A stretch of 64,000 bases of DNA, from NCBI GenBank assembly GCA_900129675.1, contig FSRD01000001.1, forward strand, positions 3,647,501 to 3,711,500, given 5' to 3'. Made by a program: the position numbers and the translations under genes. The notes beneath the pieces are model-generated. The model was not told where the DNA came from. It ran no database searches and saw nothing but the letters and a program-made list of their open reading frames with translations. This document shows, piece after piece, positions 8,811 through 18,495 of this stretch; positions within the stretch are counted from its first letter, which is position 1; the number at the start of each line of letters is the position of its first letter. Origin of the DNA: Bradyrhizobium erythrophlei (GTDB lineage Bacteria; Pseudomonadota; Alphaproteobacteria; Rhizobiales; Xanthobacteraceae).

Positions 8811-10882
8811 ACCGAGCCCGCAAAGGCGAGCACGGCGCGCGGCGGCGCCTTGCTATCGGCCCCGGCGAGGAAATCGGCGGAGACTTGTTTGCCGACGGCG
8901 GTGTTCAGAACCTGCCGCCAGCTCTTGTATTCGCTCGTCCTGGGCAATTTGAACGCAATCTCTTCGGGGGCGGCATTCAGAACGATAAAGATCGGCGCCT
9001 GACCTTGTTCCATCGGCCCCAGCACATAGGAGAGAAAACGGCCTTCCGGGAAATTCCAGTCGGATTCCTTCATCTCTTCGGCGGCGGGTGTCAGCCACAA
9101 CACGCCGTAGGAGCCGTCCGCGCGCCGGCCGTCGAGCCAACGTTGGCAGCGAATCTGCCTGAAGTAGCGCCGCAAGGCGGTCAGTTGAGCGATGAAATCC
9201 GTGAGGTCGTCGCCGTCCTTGCCGAGGTTGGCCCAGCCTACCCAGCCGATCTCGTTATCCTGGCAATAGGGATTGTTGTTGCCGGACTGCGAATTGCCGA
9301 CTTCGTCGCCGGCCAGAAGCAGCGGCGTGCCCTGTGCCAGCAGCAGGCATGCAAGCTGGTTCTTGCGCAGTTGACGGCGCAACCCGATGATCTCGGGATC
9401 GTCAGTCGGGCCCTCAATGCCGCAATTATTGCTGTGATTGTCGTTGGAGCCGTCGCGGTTTTCCTCGCCGTTGGCTTCATTGTGTTTCTCGTTATAGCTA
9501 AACAGATCCGCCAGCGTAAAACCGTCATGGACGGTGATGTGATTGATGCCGGCGCGCGGCGCGCGGTTGTCGTGGTGAAACAGGTCGGACGAGGCGGTCA
9601 TGCGGCCCGACACCTCGCCGATCAGGCTGCCTTCACCGCTCCAGTAGCGCCGCATGGAGCTACGATAACGGTCGTTCCATTCCGACCATTGCGACGGGAA
9701 CGCGCCGACCTGATAGCCGCCCAGGCCGAGGTCCCAGGGTTCGGCGACCATCTTCACCGTCGAGAGCACCGGATCCTGCCGGACGGCGGTGAGGAAGGCG
9801 GCATTGCGGTCGTAACCGTTCGGCCCGCGCGCCAGCGTGGTGGCGAGATCGAAGCGAAAGCCGTCGATGTGGCAGACCTCGACCCAGTAGCGCAGCGAAT
9901 CCATCACCATCTGCAGCACGCGCGGATGGGTGAGGTTGACCGAGCTGCCGCAGCCGGTGAAGTCGTCGTAGTACCGCGGGTTCTCCCGGTTCAGCCAGTA
10001 ATACGATGCGTTGTCGATGCCGCGGAACGACAGCGTCGGGCCCATATGGTTGCCTTCGGCGGTGTGGTTATAGACGACGTCGAGCATCACCTCGATGCCG
10101 GCATCGTGCAGCCGCGCGACCGTGGTGCGAAAGGAATCGAGCGCGTTGTCCTGCGCGTAACGCGGCTCCGGCGCGAAGAACGCCAGCGTATTGTAGCCCC
10201 AGTAATTCGACAGCTTCTTCTCCACCAGCACCCGGTCGTCGATCAGCCCGTGGATCGGCAGCAATTCGATGGTGGTGACGCCGAGACGCCGGAGATGATC
10301 GATCATCGCGGGCGAGGAGAGCCCGCCATAGGTGCCGCGCAGGTTCGGCGGCACGTCGTCGCGCTTCTGGGTCAGCCCCTTCACGTGGGCCTCGTAGATA
10401 ATGGTGTCTTCCCAGGGAATGTTGGGGCGGATTTCGCGACGGCCCCAGTTGAAGGTCTCGTCGACCACGACCGCCTTCGGCATGCCGCGGGCATTGTCGC
10501 GGCGGTCGAACGAAAGATCTTCGCGCGGGCTGCCGGTGCGATAGGCGAAATGCGCATCGCTCCACACCAGCCGCCCGGCAAGCCGCTTGGCGTAGGGATC
10601 GAGCAGCAGTTTGTTGGCGTTGAAACGGTGGCCGTGCTCAGGCGCATACGGCCCGTGGACGCGATAGCCATAGAGCTGTCCGGGCGAGACGTCGTTGAGA
10701 TAGCCGTGCCAGACGTCCTCGGTCCGTTCGGGCAATTCGATGCGCTCGAGCTCGCGGCGGCCCTGGCCGTCGAACAGGCAGAGCTCGACCTTCTCCGCAT
10801 TTGTCGAGAAAAGCGCAAAGTTGGTACCGCGTCCGTCCCAGCTTGCGCCGAGGCGTGCGGCCGTTCCCGCGGTCAATCGCAT
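8807..10882 (-). CDS. glgX: Glycogen debranching enzyme GlgX
   Basis: GlgX cleaves alpha-1,6 branches of limit glycogen and frees short malto-oligosaccharides. This 691-residue protein has the family start (GxSWDGRGTNFALFS), a CBM48 domain in the first 140 residues, and a GH13 isoamylase-type barrel with nucleophile D345 (GFRFDLATTL) and acid E381 (MVAEPWDLG). A VHDGFTLADL motif follows. It lies three bases after glgB on the same strand. Its linear products are substrates for TreY, which explains why it sits directly upstream of treZ-treY. Confidence 0.96.
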   Translation of the reverse strand: MRLTAGTAARLGASWDGRGTNFALFSTNAEKVELCLFDGQGRRELERIELPERTEDVWHGYLNDVSPGQLYGYRVHGPYAPEHGHRFNANKLLLDPYAKRLAGRLVWSDAHFAYRTGSPREDLSFDRRDNARGMPKAVVVDETFNWGRREIRPNIPWEDTIIYEAHVKGLTQKRDDVPPNLRGTYGGLSSPAMIDHLRRLGVTTIELLPIHGLIDDRVLVEKKLSNYWGYNTLAFFAPEPRYAQDNALDSFRTTVARLHDAGIEVMLDVVYNHTAEGNHMGPTLSFRGIDNASYYWLNRENPRYYDDFTGCGSSVNLTHPRVLQMVMDSLRYWVEVCHIDGFRFDLATTLARGPNGYDRNAAFLTAVRQDPVLSTVKMVAEPWDLGLGGYQVGAFPSQWSEWNDRYRSSMRRYWSGEGSLIGEVSGRMTASSDLFHHDNRAPRAGINHITVHDGFTLADLFSYNEKHNEANGEENRDGSNDNHSNNCGIEGPTDDPEIIGLRRQLRKNQLACLLLAQGTPLLLAGDEVGNSQSGNNNPYCQDNEIGWVGWANLGKDGDDLTDFIAQLTALRRYFRQIRCQRWLDGRRADGSYGVLWLTPAAEEMKESDWNFPEGRFLSYVLGPMEQGQAPIFIVLNAAPEEIAFKLPRTSEYKSWRQVLNTAVGKQVSADFLAGADSKAPPRAVLAFAGSV

Positions 10883-10885
10883 GCA

Positions 10886-13033
10886 TCAGCTCTCCGGTAC
10901 CAGAAAGATCGCGGCCAGAGGCGGGATTGTCAAATCGAGTTCGGGCACGAGGCCTTCCCGGGTCCGGACTTCGCCGATATTGCCGACATTGCTGCCGCCA
11001 TAATGCGCGGAGTCCGAATTGAACACCTCGTGCCACTTGCCGGCAAACGGCACGCGGACGCGGTAATCGTAATAGACATTCGGCGAGAAATTCACCACCA
11101 CGAGGCATCGCGCCCGCGCATCGTTGCCCTTGCGGATCCAGGCAAAGACGTTGCCGCCGGCATCGTCGGTGATCACCCATTCGAAGCCGCCCTGGTCGCA
11201 GTCCATCTCATGCAGCGCCGGCAGCGCGCGATACAGCCGGTTGAGATCGCGGACCAGGGAGTGGATGCCGGCATATTTCTTTTGCTCGAGCAGATGCCAG
11301 TCCAGCGAACGATCGTGATTCCACTCGCGCTCCTGGCCGAACTCGCAGCCCATGAACATCAGCTTCTTGCCGGGATGGCCGAACATGAAGCTGTAATAGG
11401 CCCGCAAATTGGCGAAGCGCTGCCATTGGTCGCCGGGCATTCGGCCGAGGATCGAGCGTTTGCCGTGCACGACCTCGTCATGCGACAGCGGCAGGATGAA
11501 ATTTTCCGAGAATGCGTAATGCAGGCCGAACAGGATGTCGCCGTGATGGTGCTTGCGGTGGATCGGATCCTTGCCGATGTAGTTCAGCGTGTCGTGCATC
11601 CAGCCCATGTTCCATTTGTAGCCGAAGCCGAGCCCGCCAAATTCGACCGGGCGCGACACCTGCGGCCAGGACGTCGATTCTTCCGCCGCCGTGGTGGCCT
11701 GCGGGAAGCGCGCGAATACCTCGGTGTTGAAACGGCGCAGGAAGTCGATCGCCTCGAGGTTTTCGCGGCCGCCATATTTGTTCGGAATCCAGCCGCCTTC
11801 CGGCCGGCTGTAGTCGAGATAAAGCATGGAAGCGACGGCATCGACGCGCAGGCCGTCGACGGCGTAGCGCTCCAGCCAGAACAGCGCGTTCGACACCAGG
11901 AAATTCACGACTTCGGTGCGGCCGTAATTGTAGATCAGCGTACCCCAGTCAAGATGGCGGCCTTGCTGCGGGTTGGCATGTTCATACAACGCGGTGCCGT
12001 CGAACTGACCGAGCCCATGCGGATCGTCGGGGAAATGCCCGGGCACCCAGTCCAGCAGCACCGCGATGCCCTCGCGATGGCAGGCGTCGACCAGGGCTGC
12101 GAAATCCTCCGGGCCACCAAAGCGGCTGGTCGGCGCAAACATGCCGGTCGGCTGGTAGCCCCAGGAGCCGTCGAACGGATGTTCGCTGACGGGCAGGAAT
12201 TCGACGTGGGTGAAGCCGAGATCGCGCACATAAGCGGGAAGCTGTTCGGCGAGATCGCGATAGCTCAGCCACTCGTTGTGGCCCTTGCGCCGCCAGGAGC
12301 CGAGATGGACCTCGTAGATCGAGACGGGCGCGCCGAGCGCGTTGGCGCCCGAAGGCGCGGGGCGCGGATGCGGAATTCTGGTCTCGTCGAATACGATCGA
12401 TGCCGTCTTGGGGCGGACTTCCGCGGCAAAGGCCAGAGGATCGGATTTCAGCGCCAGATGCTGGCTGTTGCGGCCGATAATGTCGAATTTGTAGTGATCG
12501 CCGTCGCGGGCGTGCGGGATGAACAGCTCCCAGTAGCCGACGCCGCGCACCCGCATCGGGTGCCGCCGGGCGTTCCAGAAATTGAAATCGCCGACCACGC
12601 TGACGCGCCGCGCATTCGGCGCCAGCACCACGAACGCCACGCCGTCGACGCCGTCCAGCGTCATCGGATGCGCGCCGAGCTTGTCGTAGATGCGCTGATG
12701 GGTGCCTTCGCCGAGCAGATAGAGGTCGAACTCGCTCAAGATCGGCGGAAAGCGGTAGGGGTCGTCGAGATCGACGACCTTGTCGCCGAAACGGGCGCGC
12801 AACTGGTAACGCTTCGAGCCATTCGGCAGCGCCCCGGCAAACAGTCCGGAATCGTGGATCCGCGCCAGCGGCGCCGTCGCGCCATGTTCGCCGATCGCTT
12901 CGACGTTGGAAGCTTCCGGCAGGAACGCGCGCACGACGTTCTGATCCCCCTCGGTATGAAGGCCGAGATAATGGAAGGGATCCGAGTGGCGGCCCTCGAT
13001 GATCGCATAGGCCTCGGCGGGTAGTTTGGTCAT
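10886..13033 (-). CDS. glgB: 1,4-alpha-glucan branching enzyme GlgB
   Basis: GlgB introduces alpha-1,6 branches into linear glucan. The 715 residues comprise an N-terminal module (residues 1-110), a CBM48 domain (about 115-220), and the GH13 barrel with VPGHFPDD, the nucleophile D398 in GLRVDAVASM and the catalytic glutamate in the AEESTSWP motif (E451/E452). The HDEVVHGK motif follows and the C-terminal all-beta domain ends the protein. Its start overlaps the treS stop by four bases (ATGA). In the GlgE pathway GlgB provides the new branch ends that GlgE elongates. Confidence 0.97.
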   Translation of the reverse strand: MTKLPAEAYAIIEGRHSDPFHYLGLHTEGDQNVVRAFLPEASNVEAIGEHGATAPLARIHDSGLFAGALPNGSKRYQLRARFGDKVVDLDDPYRFPPILSEFDLYLLGEGTHQRIYDKLGAHPMTLDGVDGVAFVVLAPNARRVSVVGDFNFWNARRHPMRVRGVGYWELFIPHARDGDHYKFDIIGRNSQHLALKSDPLAFAAEVRPKTASIVFDETRIPHPRPAPSGANALGAPVSIYEVHLGSWRRKGHNEWLSYRDLAEQLPAYVRDLGFTHVEFLPVSEHPFDGSWGYQPTGMFAPTSRFGGPEDFAALVDACHREGIAVLLDWVPGHFPDDPHGLGQFDGTALYEHANPQQGRHLDWGTLIYNYGRTEVVNFLVSNALFWLERYAVDGLRVDAVASMLYLDYSRPEGGWIPNKYGGRENLEAIDFLRRFNTEVFARFPQATTAAEESTSWPQVSRPVEFGGLGFGYKWNMGWMHDTLNYIGKDPIHRKHHHGDILFGLHYAFSENFILPLSHDEVVHGKRSILGRMPGDQWQRFANLRAYYSFMFGHPGKKLMFMGCEFGQEREWNHDRSLDWHLLEQKKYAGIHSLVRDLNRLYRALPALHEMDCDQGGFEWVITDDAGGNVFAWIRKGNDARARCLVVVNFSPNVYYDYRVRVPFAGKWHEVFNSDSAHYGGSNVGNIGEVRTREGLVPELDLTIPPLAAIFLVPES

Positions 13034-16000
13034 GAGGCCTCAAGCGGCTGTTGCGACATAATTCGAAGCATTCCGGTCAGGGGTACGCGCAGCCATTCCG
13101 GCCGGTGTGACAGTTCATATTCGATCTCGTAGAAAGCCTTCTCGAGCAGGAAGAAGTTCAGCAATCGTTCGGCGGCATCGGGATTGGCCGGCCACAGGCG
13201 CTGATTGGCCGCGGTCTCGCGATAGCCGGCGAGGAATGCCGCGGTTGCCCGGTCGCGCCAATCGGCGAGCGCAGCGGCGAGCCTGCCTGCGTCGTCGTGA
13301 GTTACCTTTAGCGCGCGCTCAAGGGCAGCGGTTGCCGAATAATCGATCGAGCGGATCAGGCCGGCGACGTCCCGCGCCGCGGGCGCCTTGCGCCGGCGTT
13401 CGGAGATGGCGCGCCTCGGCTCGCCTTCGAAGTCGATGATGAAGATGTCATCCTTGACGATCAGCATCTGACCGAGATGGAAATCGCCATGATGACGGAT
13501 ATTGAGCCCATCGATATCGCGCGGCAACAGCGCCTTCAGGCGATCCGGCAGGGTTGACTGGTAGGTCAGCAATTGATCCGCCAGCGGACGATCGGCCTCC
13601 CTCAACGCATCGCGCCGATGCATCAGGGTATCGAAGACACGTTCGGCGCGGGCCATGACATCGCCGATCCAGCGTTGTACGTCCTCGGGCCGGGTCGGCT
13701 CTGGCACGAAGTCGGGAAGATCCTTGTTGCTCGCGAGCGCGGCATGCATCTCGGCGACGCGCTGACCCGTTTGCGACATATAGCGCAGATAGGGCACCTG
13801 TCCTTCGCTTTCGCCGGGATGTTCGCTTGCCGGCAGCACGCGCTGCTCGTCGACAAAACGATCGAGATAGGCCGCGGTCACCGTCCAGGCGTCGCCCTGA
13901 TTGGCAACAAACGCATGGACGATCCCGACCGCGCTTCTCCTGTCGCCCTCGACCAGTTCAACGCTGCCGAGTAGTGCTGGCGTGTTGGCGAACCCCGCGA
14001 CCTCGGTCAGGAAACGCCCCATTTCGATCTCGGGGTTGATACCGGCCTCTAATTTTCGATAGATCTTGACGACATAGTCGTCATCGACCAGCGCCGTGCT
14101 GTTGGACTGCTCGGTCTCGACGGAGCGGATGCGCTCGGGCTGCCTGATTGGCTTGTCGGAGAAACGGCTGGTCGGCCGGAATTCGAGCCGCAAGCCCTGT
14201 TCGCCTTCCTCGACGATCAGCGACTGCCGCAGATTGCGCAGCAGCAGCGCGATGAAGATCTGGTCGGTGGCGACATCGAGCAGCGTTCCTTCGCGCGCGC
14301 CCTGACGAACCGCGGCGAGGGCGCGCGGGTTATAGCGTTCGCGGTCGAAGCGTACCCATTCGATCTGCAGCGGCAAGACATAGCGGGTCGTCGCGCCACG
14401 CTGCGTCGACTCGAAGAACGCGAGCCACGGCCGGTTGTCGCCGATATCGCAGAAGGGGATGGCCGACACGAGGGTCGGCTGGATCGCTTTCGCCGAACGT
14501 TCCGGGTACCAGCGTGTGCGTGCGAGGTGGCCCGGCAAGACGTCGCGCTCGAACACGCCGCGGGTACGCGCCAGCGAGACCCATGTCGAGTTCAGCGGCA
14601 CCACCAGGGTTTCGAATTCCGGCACGGCTCTGGGTACCGCCGGTTCGGATTTGTCACGCTCCTGAAGCTGGAACCAGTAGAAGCCATAAGGCGACAGCGT
14701 GATCATGTAGGGCAATTCGCCGATCGTCGGGAAACGCGTCCTGCCCAGCATTTCCAGCGGGATGCGGCCCTGGAACGCGGACAGATCGAGTTCGGTCGCC
14801 TGCGCCGACCGCGACAGATTGGCGACGCAGAGGATCACCTCGTCCTGAGTCTGGCGGACGTAAGCCAGTACCGAACGGTTTTCCGGGCGGATGAACGTCA
14901 TGGTGCCGCGGCCGAAGGCAAGGGTGGACTTGCGGACCGCGATCAGCCGCTTGGTCGCGCTGAGCAAAGACGACAGGCTGCGCGACTGCGCTTCGACGTT
15001 CACCGATTCGTAGCCGTAAACGGGGTCCATGATGGTCGGAGCATAAAGCCTTGCCGGATCGGCGCGGGAGAAGCCGCCATTGCGATCCGGCGACCACTGC
15101 ATCGGGGTGCGCACCCCGTTGCGGTCGCCGAGATAGATGTTGTCGCCCATACCGATCTCGTCGCCGTAGTAGATGATCGGGGTGCCCGGGAATGACAGCA
15201 AGAGCGAGTTCATCAGCTCGATCTTGCGGCGGTCATTGTCCATCAGCGGTGCGAGCCGGCGGCGGATGCCGACATTGATGCGGGCGCGTGGATCGTTGGC
15301 GTAGGTCGACCACAGATAATCGCGCTCGACGTCGGTGACCATTTCCAGCGTCAGCTCGTCATGGTTGCGCAGGAACAGCGCCCATTGGCAGTTGCCGGGG
15401 ATATCCGGCGTCTGCCGCAGGATGTCGGTGATCGGAAAGCGGTCTTCCTGGGCGATCGCCATGTAGATGCGCGGCATCAGCGGGAAATGATAGGCCATGT
15501 GGCATTCGTCGCCGCGGCCGAAATATTCCTGCACGTCCTCCGGCCATTGATTGGCTTCCGCCAGCAGCACCTTGCCCTTGGCGTAGGAATCAAGTTCGTG
15601 ACGGAGCTTTTTGATGATGGCGTGGGTCTCGGGCAGGTTCTCATTGTTGGTGCCGTCGCGCTCGCACAGATAGGGGATGGCGTCGAGCCGGAAGCCGTCG
15701 ACGCCGGTATCGAGCCAGCGCTTCATCACCTGCACCAGCGCGCTCACTACGCGCGGATTGTCGAAATTCAGGTCCGGCTGGTGCGAGAAGAAGCGGTGCC
15801 AGTAGAACTGGCCGGCTTCGGGATCCCAGGTCCAGTTCGACTTTTCGGTGTCGGTGAAAATGATCCGCGTGCCCAGGTATTTCTGGTCGGTGTCGCTCCA
15901 GACATACCAGTTGCGCGCGCTCGATTTGGGATCGCTGCGGCGGGCGCGCTTGAACCAGTCGTGCTGGTCCGAGGTGTGATTGATCACGAGTTCGGTAATG

Positions 16001-16335
16001 ACGCGCAGGCCGCGTTTTTTTGCTTCCTGGATGAAGCGCCTGAAATCCTTCATCGTCCCGAAGTCGGGATTGATGTCGCCATAGTCGGCGATGTCGTAGC
16101 CGTCGTCGCGGCCGGGGGAGGGATAGAACGGCAACAGCCACAGTGTGGTGACGCCGAGCTCCTGCAGATAGGGAAGCTTCTCGGTCAGTCCCGCAAAGTC
16201 GCCGATGCCGTCATTGTTGCTGTCGGCAAAGGCCTTGACGTGAAGCTGATAGACAATGGCGTCCTTGTACCAGAGCTCATCGGCGGTCTCGGTTGCGGTC
16301 AGTTCCTTGGCGTCGATCGATGACAGTACATTCAT
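13030..16335 (-). CDS. treS: Trehalose synthase-maltokinase fusion
   Basis: This 1101-residue protein joins two enzymes. Residues about 20-550 are a GH13 trehalose synthase that interconverts trehalose and maltose, with catalytic D218 (FRLDAIPYL), E260 (LLAEANQW) and D326 (RNHDEL). Residues about 640-1095 are a maltokinase (Mak/Pep2 type) that phosphorylates maltose to maltose-1-phosphate, with the kinase motifs HGDFHLGQ and IIDFEGEP near residue 950. The fusion channels trehalose to the GlgE substrate. The ATG at 16335 is chosen because homology begins there; the frame stays open to 16554, but that part overlaps the glgE 3' end. It starts ten bases after glgE ends. Confidence 0.96.
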   Translation of the reverse strand: MNVLSSIDAKELTATETADELWYKDAIVYQLHVKAFADSNNDGIGDFAGLTEKLPYLQELGVTTLWLLPFYPSPGRDDGYDIADYGDINPDFGTMKDFRRFIQEAKKRGLRVITELVINHTSDQHDWFKRARRSDPKSSARNWYVWSDTDQKYLGTRIIFTDTEKSNWTWDPEAGQFYWHRFFSHQPDLNFDNPRVVSALVQVMKRWLDTGVDGFRLDAIPYLCERDGTNNENLPETHAIIKKLRHELDSYAKGKVLLAEANQWPEDVQEYFGRGDECHMAYHFPLMPRIYMAIAQEDRFPITDILRQTPDIPGNCQWALFLRNHDELTLEMVTDVERDYLWSTYANDPRARINVGIRRRLAPLMDNDRRKIELMNSLLLSFPGTPIIYYGDEIGMGDNIYLGDRNGVRTPMQWSPDRNGGFSRADPARLYAPTIMDPVYGYESVNVEAQSRSLSSLLSATKRLIAVRKSTLAFGRGTMTFIRPENRSVLAYVRQTQDEVILCVANLSRSAQATELDLSAFQGRIPLEMLGRTRFPTIGELPYMITLSPYGFYWFQLQERDKSEPAVPRAVPEFETLVVPLNSTWVSLARTRGVFERDVLPGHLARTRWYPERSAKAIQPTLVSAIPFCDIGDNRPWLAFFESTQRGATTRYVLPLQIEWVRFDRERYNPRALAAVRQGAREGTLLDVATDQIFIALLLRNLRQSLIVEEGEQGLRLEFRPTSRFSDKPIRQPERIRSVETEQSNSTALVDDDYVVKIYRKLEAGINPEIEMGRFLTEVAGFANTPALLGSVELVEGDRRSAVGIVHAFVANQGDAWTVTAAYLDRFVDEQRVLPASEHPGESEGQVPYLRYMSQTGQRVAEMHAALASNKDLPDFVPEPTRPEDVQRWIGDVMARAERVFDTLMHRRDALREADRPLADQLLTYQSTLPDRLKALLPRDIDGLNIRHHGDFHLGQMLIVKDDIFIIDFEGEPRRAISERRRKAPAARDVAGLIRSIDYSATAALERALKVTHDDAGRLAAALADWRDRATAAFLAGYRETAANQRLWPANPDAAERLLNFFLLEKAFYEIEYELSHRPEWLRVPLTGMLRIMSQQPLEAS

Positions 16336-16345
16336 GGCCGCTGCC

Positions 16346-18295
16346 TCACGCCAGGCAGCGGAACAGCACCGCGGGATCGCGTGCCGGGTCGATCCGCAGG
16401 CGGATGCCGCCCCACTCGATCGGGTAGCGCTCGCCGGTGACGAGGTTCTCCACCGCCGCGACATTCCGGCGGTCGTTGCCGGTGCCGACCTGGACGTCGC
16501 CGAGCGGCAGCCAGAATTCGTGGACGTCGCGCGATAGCGCAATGGCGACCGCAACCGTGTTGGTCTGGTCGACCGATTCCTTCACAAAGCCCATCACGTT
16601 GCCGTCCTCGACGGAAAGAAAGCGCAAATTGCTGGTCTGCTGCAGCGCCGTGTTGGCGCGGCGGGCGAGGTTGAGATCGCGGATATAAGGTTTGATGTTA
16701 CCGGGCCTGTCCCAGTCCCGCAGCTTGATCTCGTATTTTTCGGAGTCGAGATATTCCTCGCGGCCCGGGATCGGCTCGTGCTCCAGCAGTTCAAAACCGT
16801 TGTAGAGGCCGTAGGTGCTGGACAGCATAGCTGCCAGCGCGACGCGGGACTTGAACATCCAGGGCTCGCCACTCTGCAAATGATAGGGCAGGATATCGGG
16901 CGTATTGACGAAGAAGTTCGGCCGATAGAAATCGCGCTCGGGATAGCGGGTCAGCTCGGTCAGATATTGCTCCAGCTCCCAGCGCTGCGTGCGCCAGGTG
17001 AAATAGGTATAGGACTGGGTGAAGCCGAGCTTTGCCAGACCCTTCATCAGCTTCGGCCGCGTAAAAGCTTCGGCGAGGAAGAGCACGTCGGGATGGTGCA
17101 GCTGGACCTGGTGGATCAGCCACTCCCAGAACCGGAACGGTTTTGTATGGGGGTTGTCGACCCGGAAGATTTTTACGCCCTGATCGACCCAAAACAAGAC
17201 AACATCGCGAAGCGCATTCCATAACGCTCCGGCGTCTTCCGAAGAGAAATCGGGATTGACGATATCCTCGTATTTCTTGGGCGGGTTTTCTGCATAGCGC
17301 ATCGAGCCGTCCGGCCGGCGCTTGAACCATTGCGGATACTGCTTGAGCCATGGATGGTCCGGCGCGCATTGCACGGCGAAGTCCAGCGCCACTTCCATGT
17401 CGTGCTGCTTGCACGCCGCCACGAAGGCGCGAAAATCTTCCAGCGTGCCCAATTCCGGATGCACGGCGTCGTGGCCGCCTTCGGCTCCGCCGATGGCATA
17501 CGGACTGCCGGGATCGCCTTCGGCGGCGGCCACCGCGTTGTTGCGGCCCTTGCGATTGACTTTCCCGATCGGGTGGATCGGCGTGAAATAGACGACGTCA
17601 AACCCCATCGCCGCGACGTCAGGCAGGCGATCGATGCAATCCCTGAACGTCCCGTGCTGGCCGGGCGTCTTTCCCTGACTTCGCGGCACCATTTCATACC
17701 AGGCGCCGTTCCGTGCCCGCGGCCGGTCGGCGACGAACGGGTAGAGCTGCGACCGCGTAAGGTCAGGCCGCAACTGGCTCTCAGCCATGGCCTCTTTCAG
17801 TTCGGGGGCGAGCAGCGGCGCGGTATCGCCGGTCTGTAAATAATCCTCGCACTGTTTGAGGATGACAGCCGCCGCGGCGCGCCCTCCGGCTTGCGCCTTG
17901 GTGAGCAAGCCCGCGCCCTCGATGGCGTCGAGGGTGAGGTCGGCGCCGGCTTTCTGTTTAAGCTCAAAGCCATGGCGCCAAGTGGCGAATTCGTCGGTCC
18001 AGGCTTCGATCGCGTAGACGTATCGACCCGGTGCGTCCGGGACGAAAGAACCGCCCCAGCGGTCGTTGCTATGGAGGATCATCGGCTCGCGTCGCCATTC
18101 CCGGTCGAGCTCGCCGCGCCAGACCAGCGCTGCGGCGACCACGTCGTGCCCGTCGCGATAGACATCGGCCCATACCTCCACGCGCTCGCCGACGATCCGT
18201 TTGACCGGAAAACGGCCGCCATCGATCAAGGGATAAACATCCTCGATATGGAAAGCGCCGATGGCACTCTCGACAGTTTGTGTAGTTTTGTTCAC
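16346..18295 (-). CDS. glgE: Alpha-1,4-glucan:maltose-1-phosphate maltosyltransferase
   Basis: GlgE transfers maltose from maltose-1-phosphate to the non-reducing end of alpha-glucan. The 649-residue protein has an N-terminal domain with the IEDVYPLIDGGRFPVKR start typical of GlgE, a helical insert, and the GH13 barrel with DVVYFTPIHPIG, the nucleophile D380 in IFRVDNPHTKP and the acid/base E409 in FLAEAFTRP. The last two motifs are specific to GlgE. It is the first gene of the six-gene operon. The start codon is a GTG; no better upstream start exists in frame. The 200-base gap to malQ on the other strand must hold the operon promoter. Confidence 0.97.
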   Translation of the reverse strand: MNKTTQTVESAIGAFHIEDVYPLIDGGRFPVKRIVGERVEVWADVYRDGHDVVAAALVWRGELDREWRREPMILHSNDRWGGSFVPDAPGRYVYAIEAWTDEFATWRHGFELKQKAGADLTLDAIEGAGLLTKAQAGGRAAAAVILKQCEDYLQTGDTAPLLAPELKEAMAESQLRPDLTRSQLYPFVADRPRARNGAWYEMVPRSQGKTPGQHGTFRDCIDRLPDVAAMGFDVVYFTPIHPIGKVNRKGRNNAVAAAEGDPGSPYAIGGAEGGHDAVHPELGTLEDFRAFVAACKQHDMEVALDFAVQCAPDHPWLKQYPQWFKRRPDGSMRYAENPPKKYEDIVNPDFSSEDAGALWNALRDVVLFWVDQGVKIFRVDNPHTKPFRFWEWLIHQVQLHHPDVLFLAEAFTRPKLMKGLAKLGFTQSYTYFTWRTQRWELEQYLTELTRYPERDFYRPNFFVNTPDILPYHLQSGEPWMFKSRVALAAMLSSTYGLYNGFELLEHEPIPGREEYLDSEKYEIKLRDWDRPGNIKPYIRDLNLARRANTALQQTSNLRFLSVEDGNVMGFVKESVDQTNTVAVAIALSRDVHEFWLPLGDVQVGTGNDRRNVAAVENLVTGERYPIEWGGIRLRIDPARDPAVLFRCLA

Positions 18296-18495
18296 GGTGA
18301 TGCCGCCATTGATGTGGAAATGACGTCCCGGTCACAGGAAGGAGACGCGCCGAGCTTATATAGAAAGCCGCTCGCCCGGCATTGGTTCCCGGGGAACGCC
18401 GGGCAGGGTAGAGCGTTAAACATCGTCTATCCCCTTCCTGTATTTAGACAATTTCGCGACGCCTTTTGGGTTGTTGCGTGCAAAGCGCGTGCCGA
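18296..18495. promoter_or_regulatory. Divergent promoter region glgE / malQ
   Basis: These 200 bases separate the divergently transcribed six-gene operon (starting with glgE) and malQ, so both promoters should lie here. The part near malQ (18410-18470) is relatively AT-rich. I could not recognise a confident -35/-10 pair or operator by eye. Confidence 0.5.

Noticed and set aside
8594..13024. A 1476-codon open frame on the plus strand opposite treZ, glgX and glgB
   Set aside because: It is an antisense shadow of three clearly recognised GH13 genes. High-GC DNA with strong third-position bias makes long stop-free frames on the opposite strand, and the translation has no family motif.
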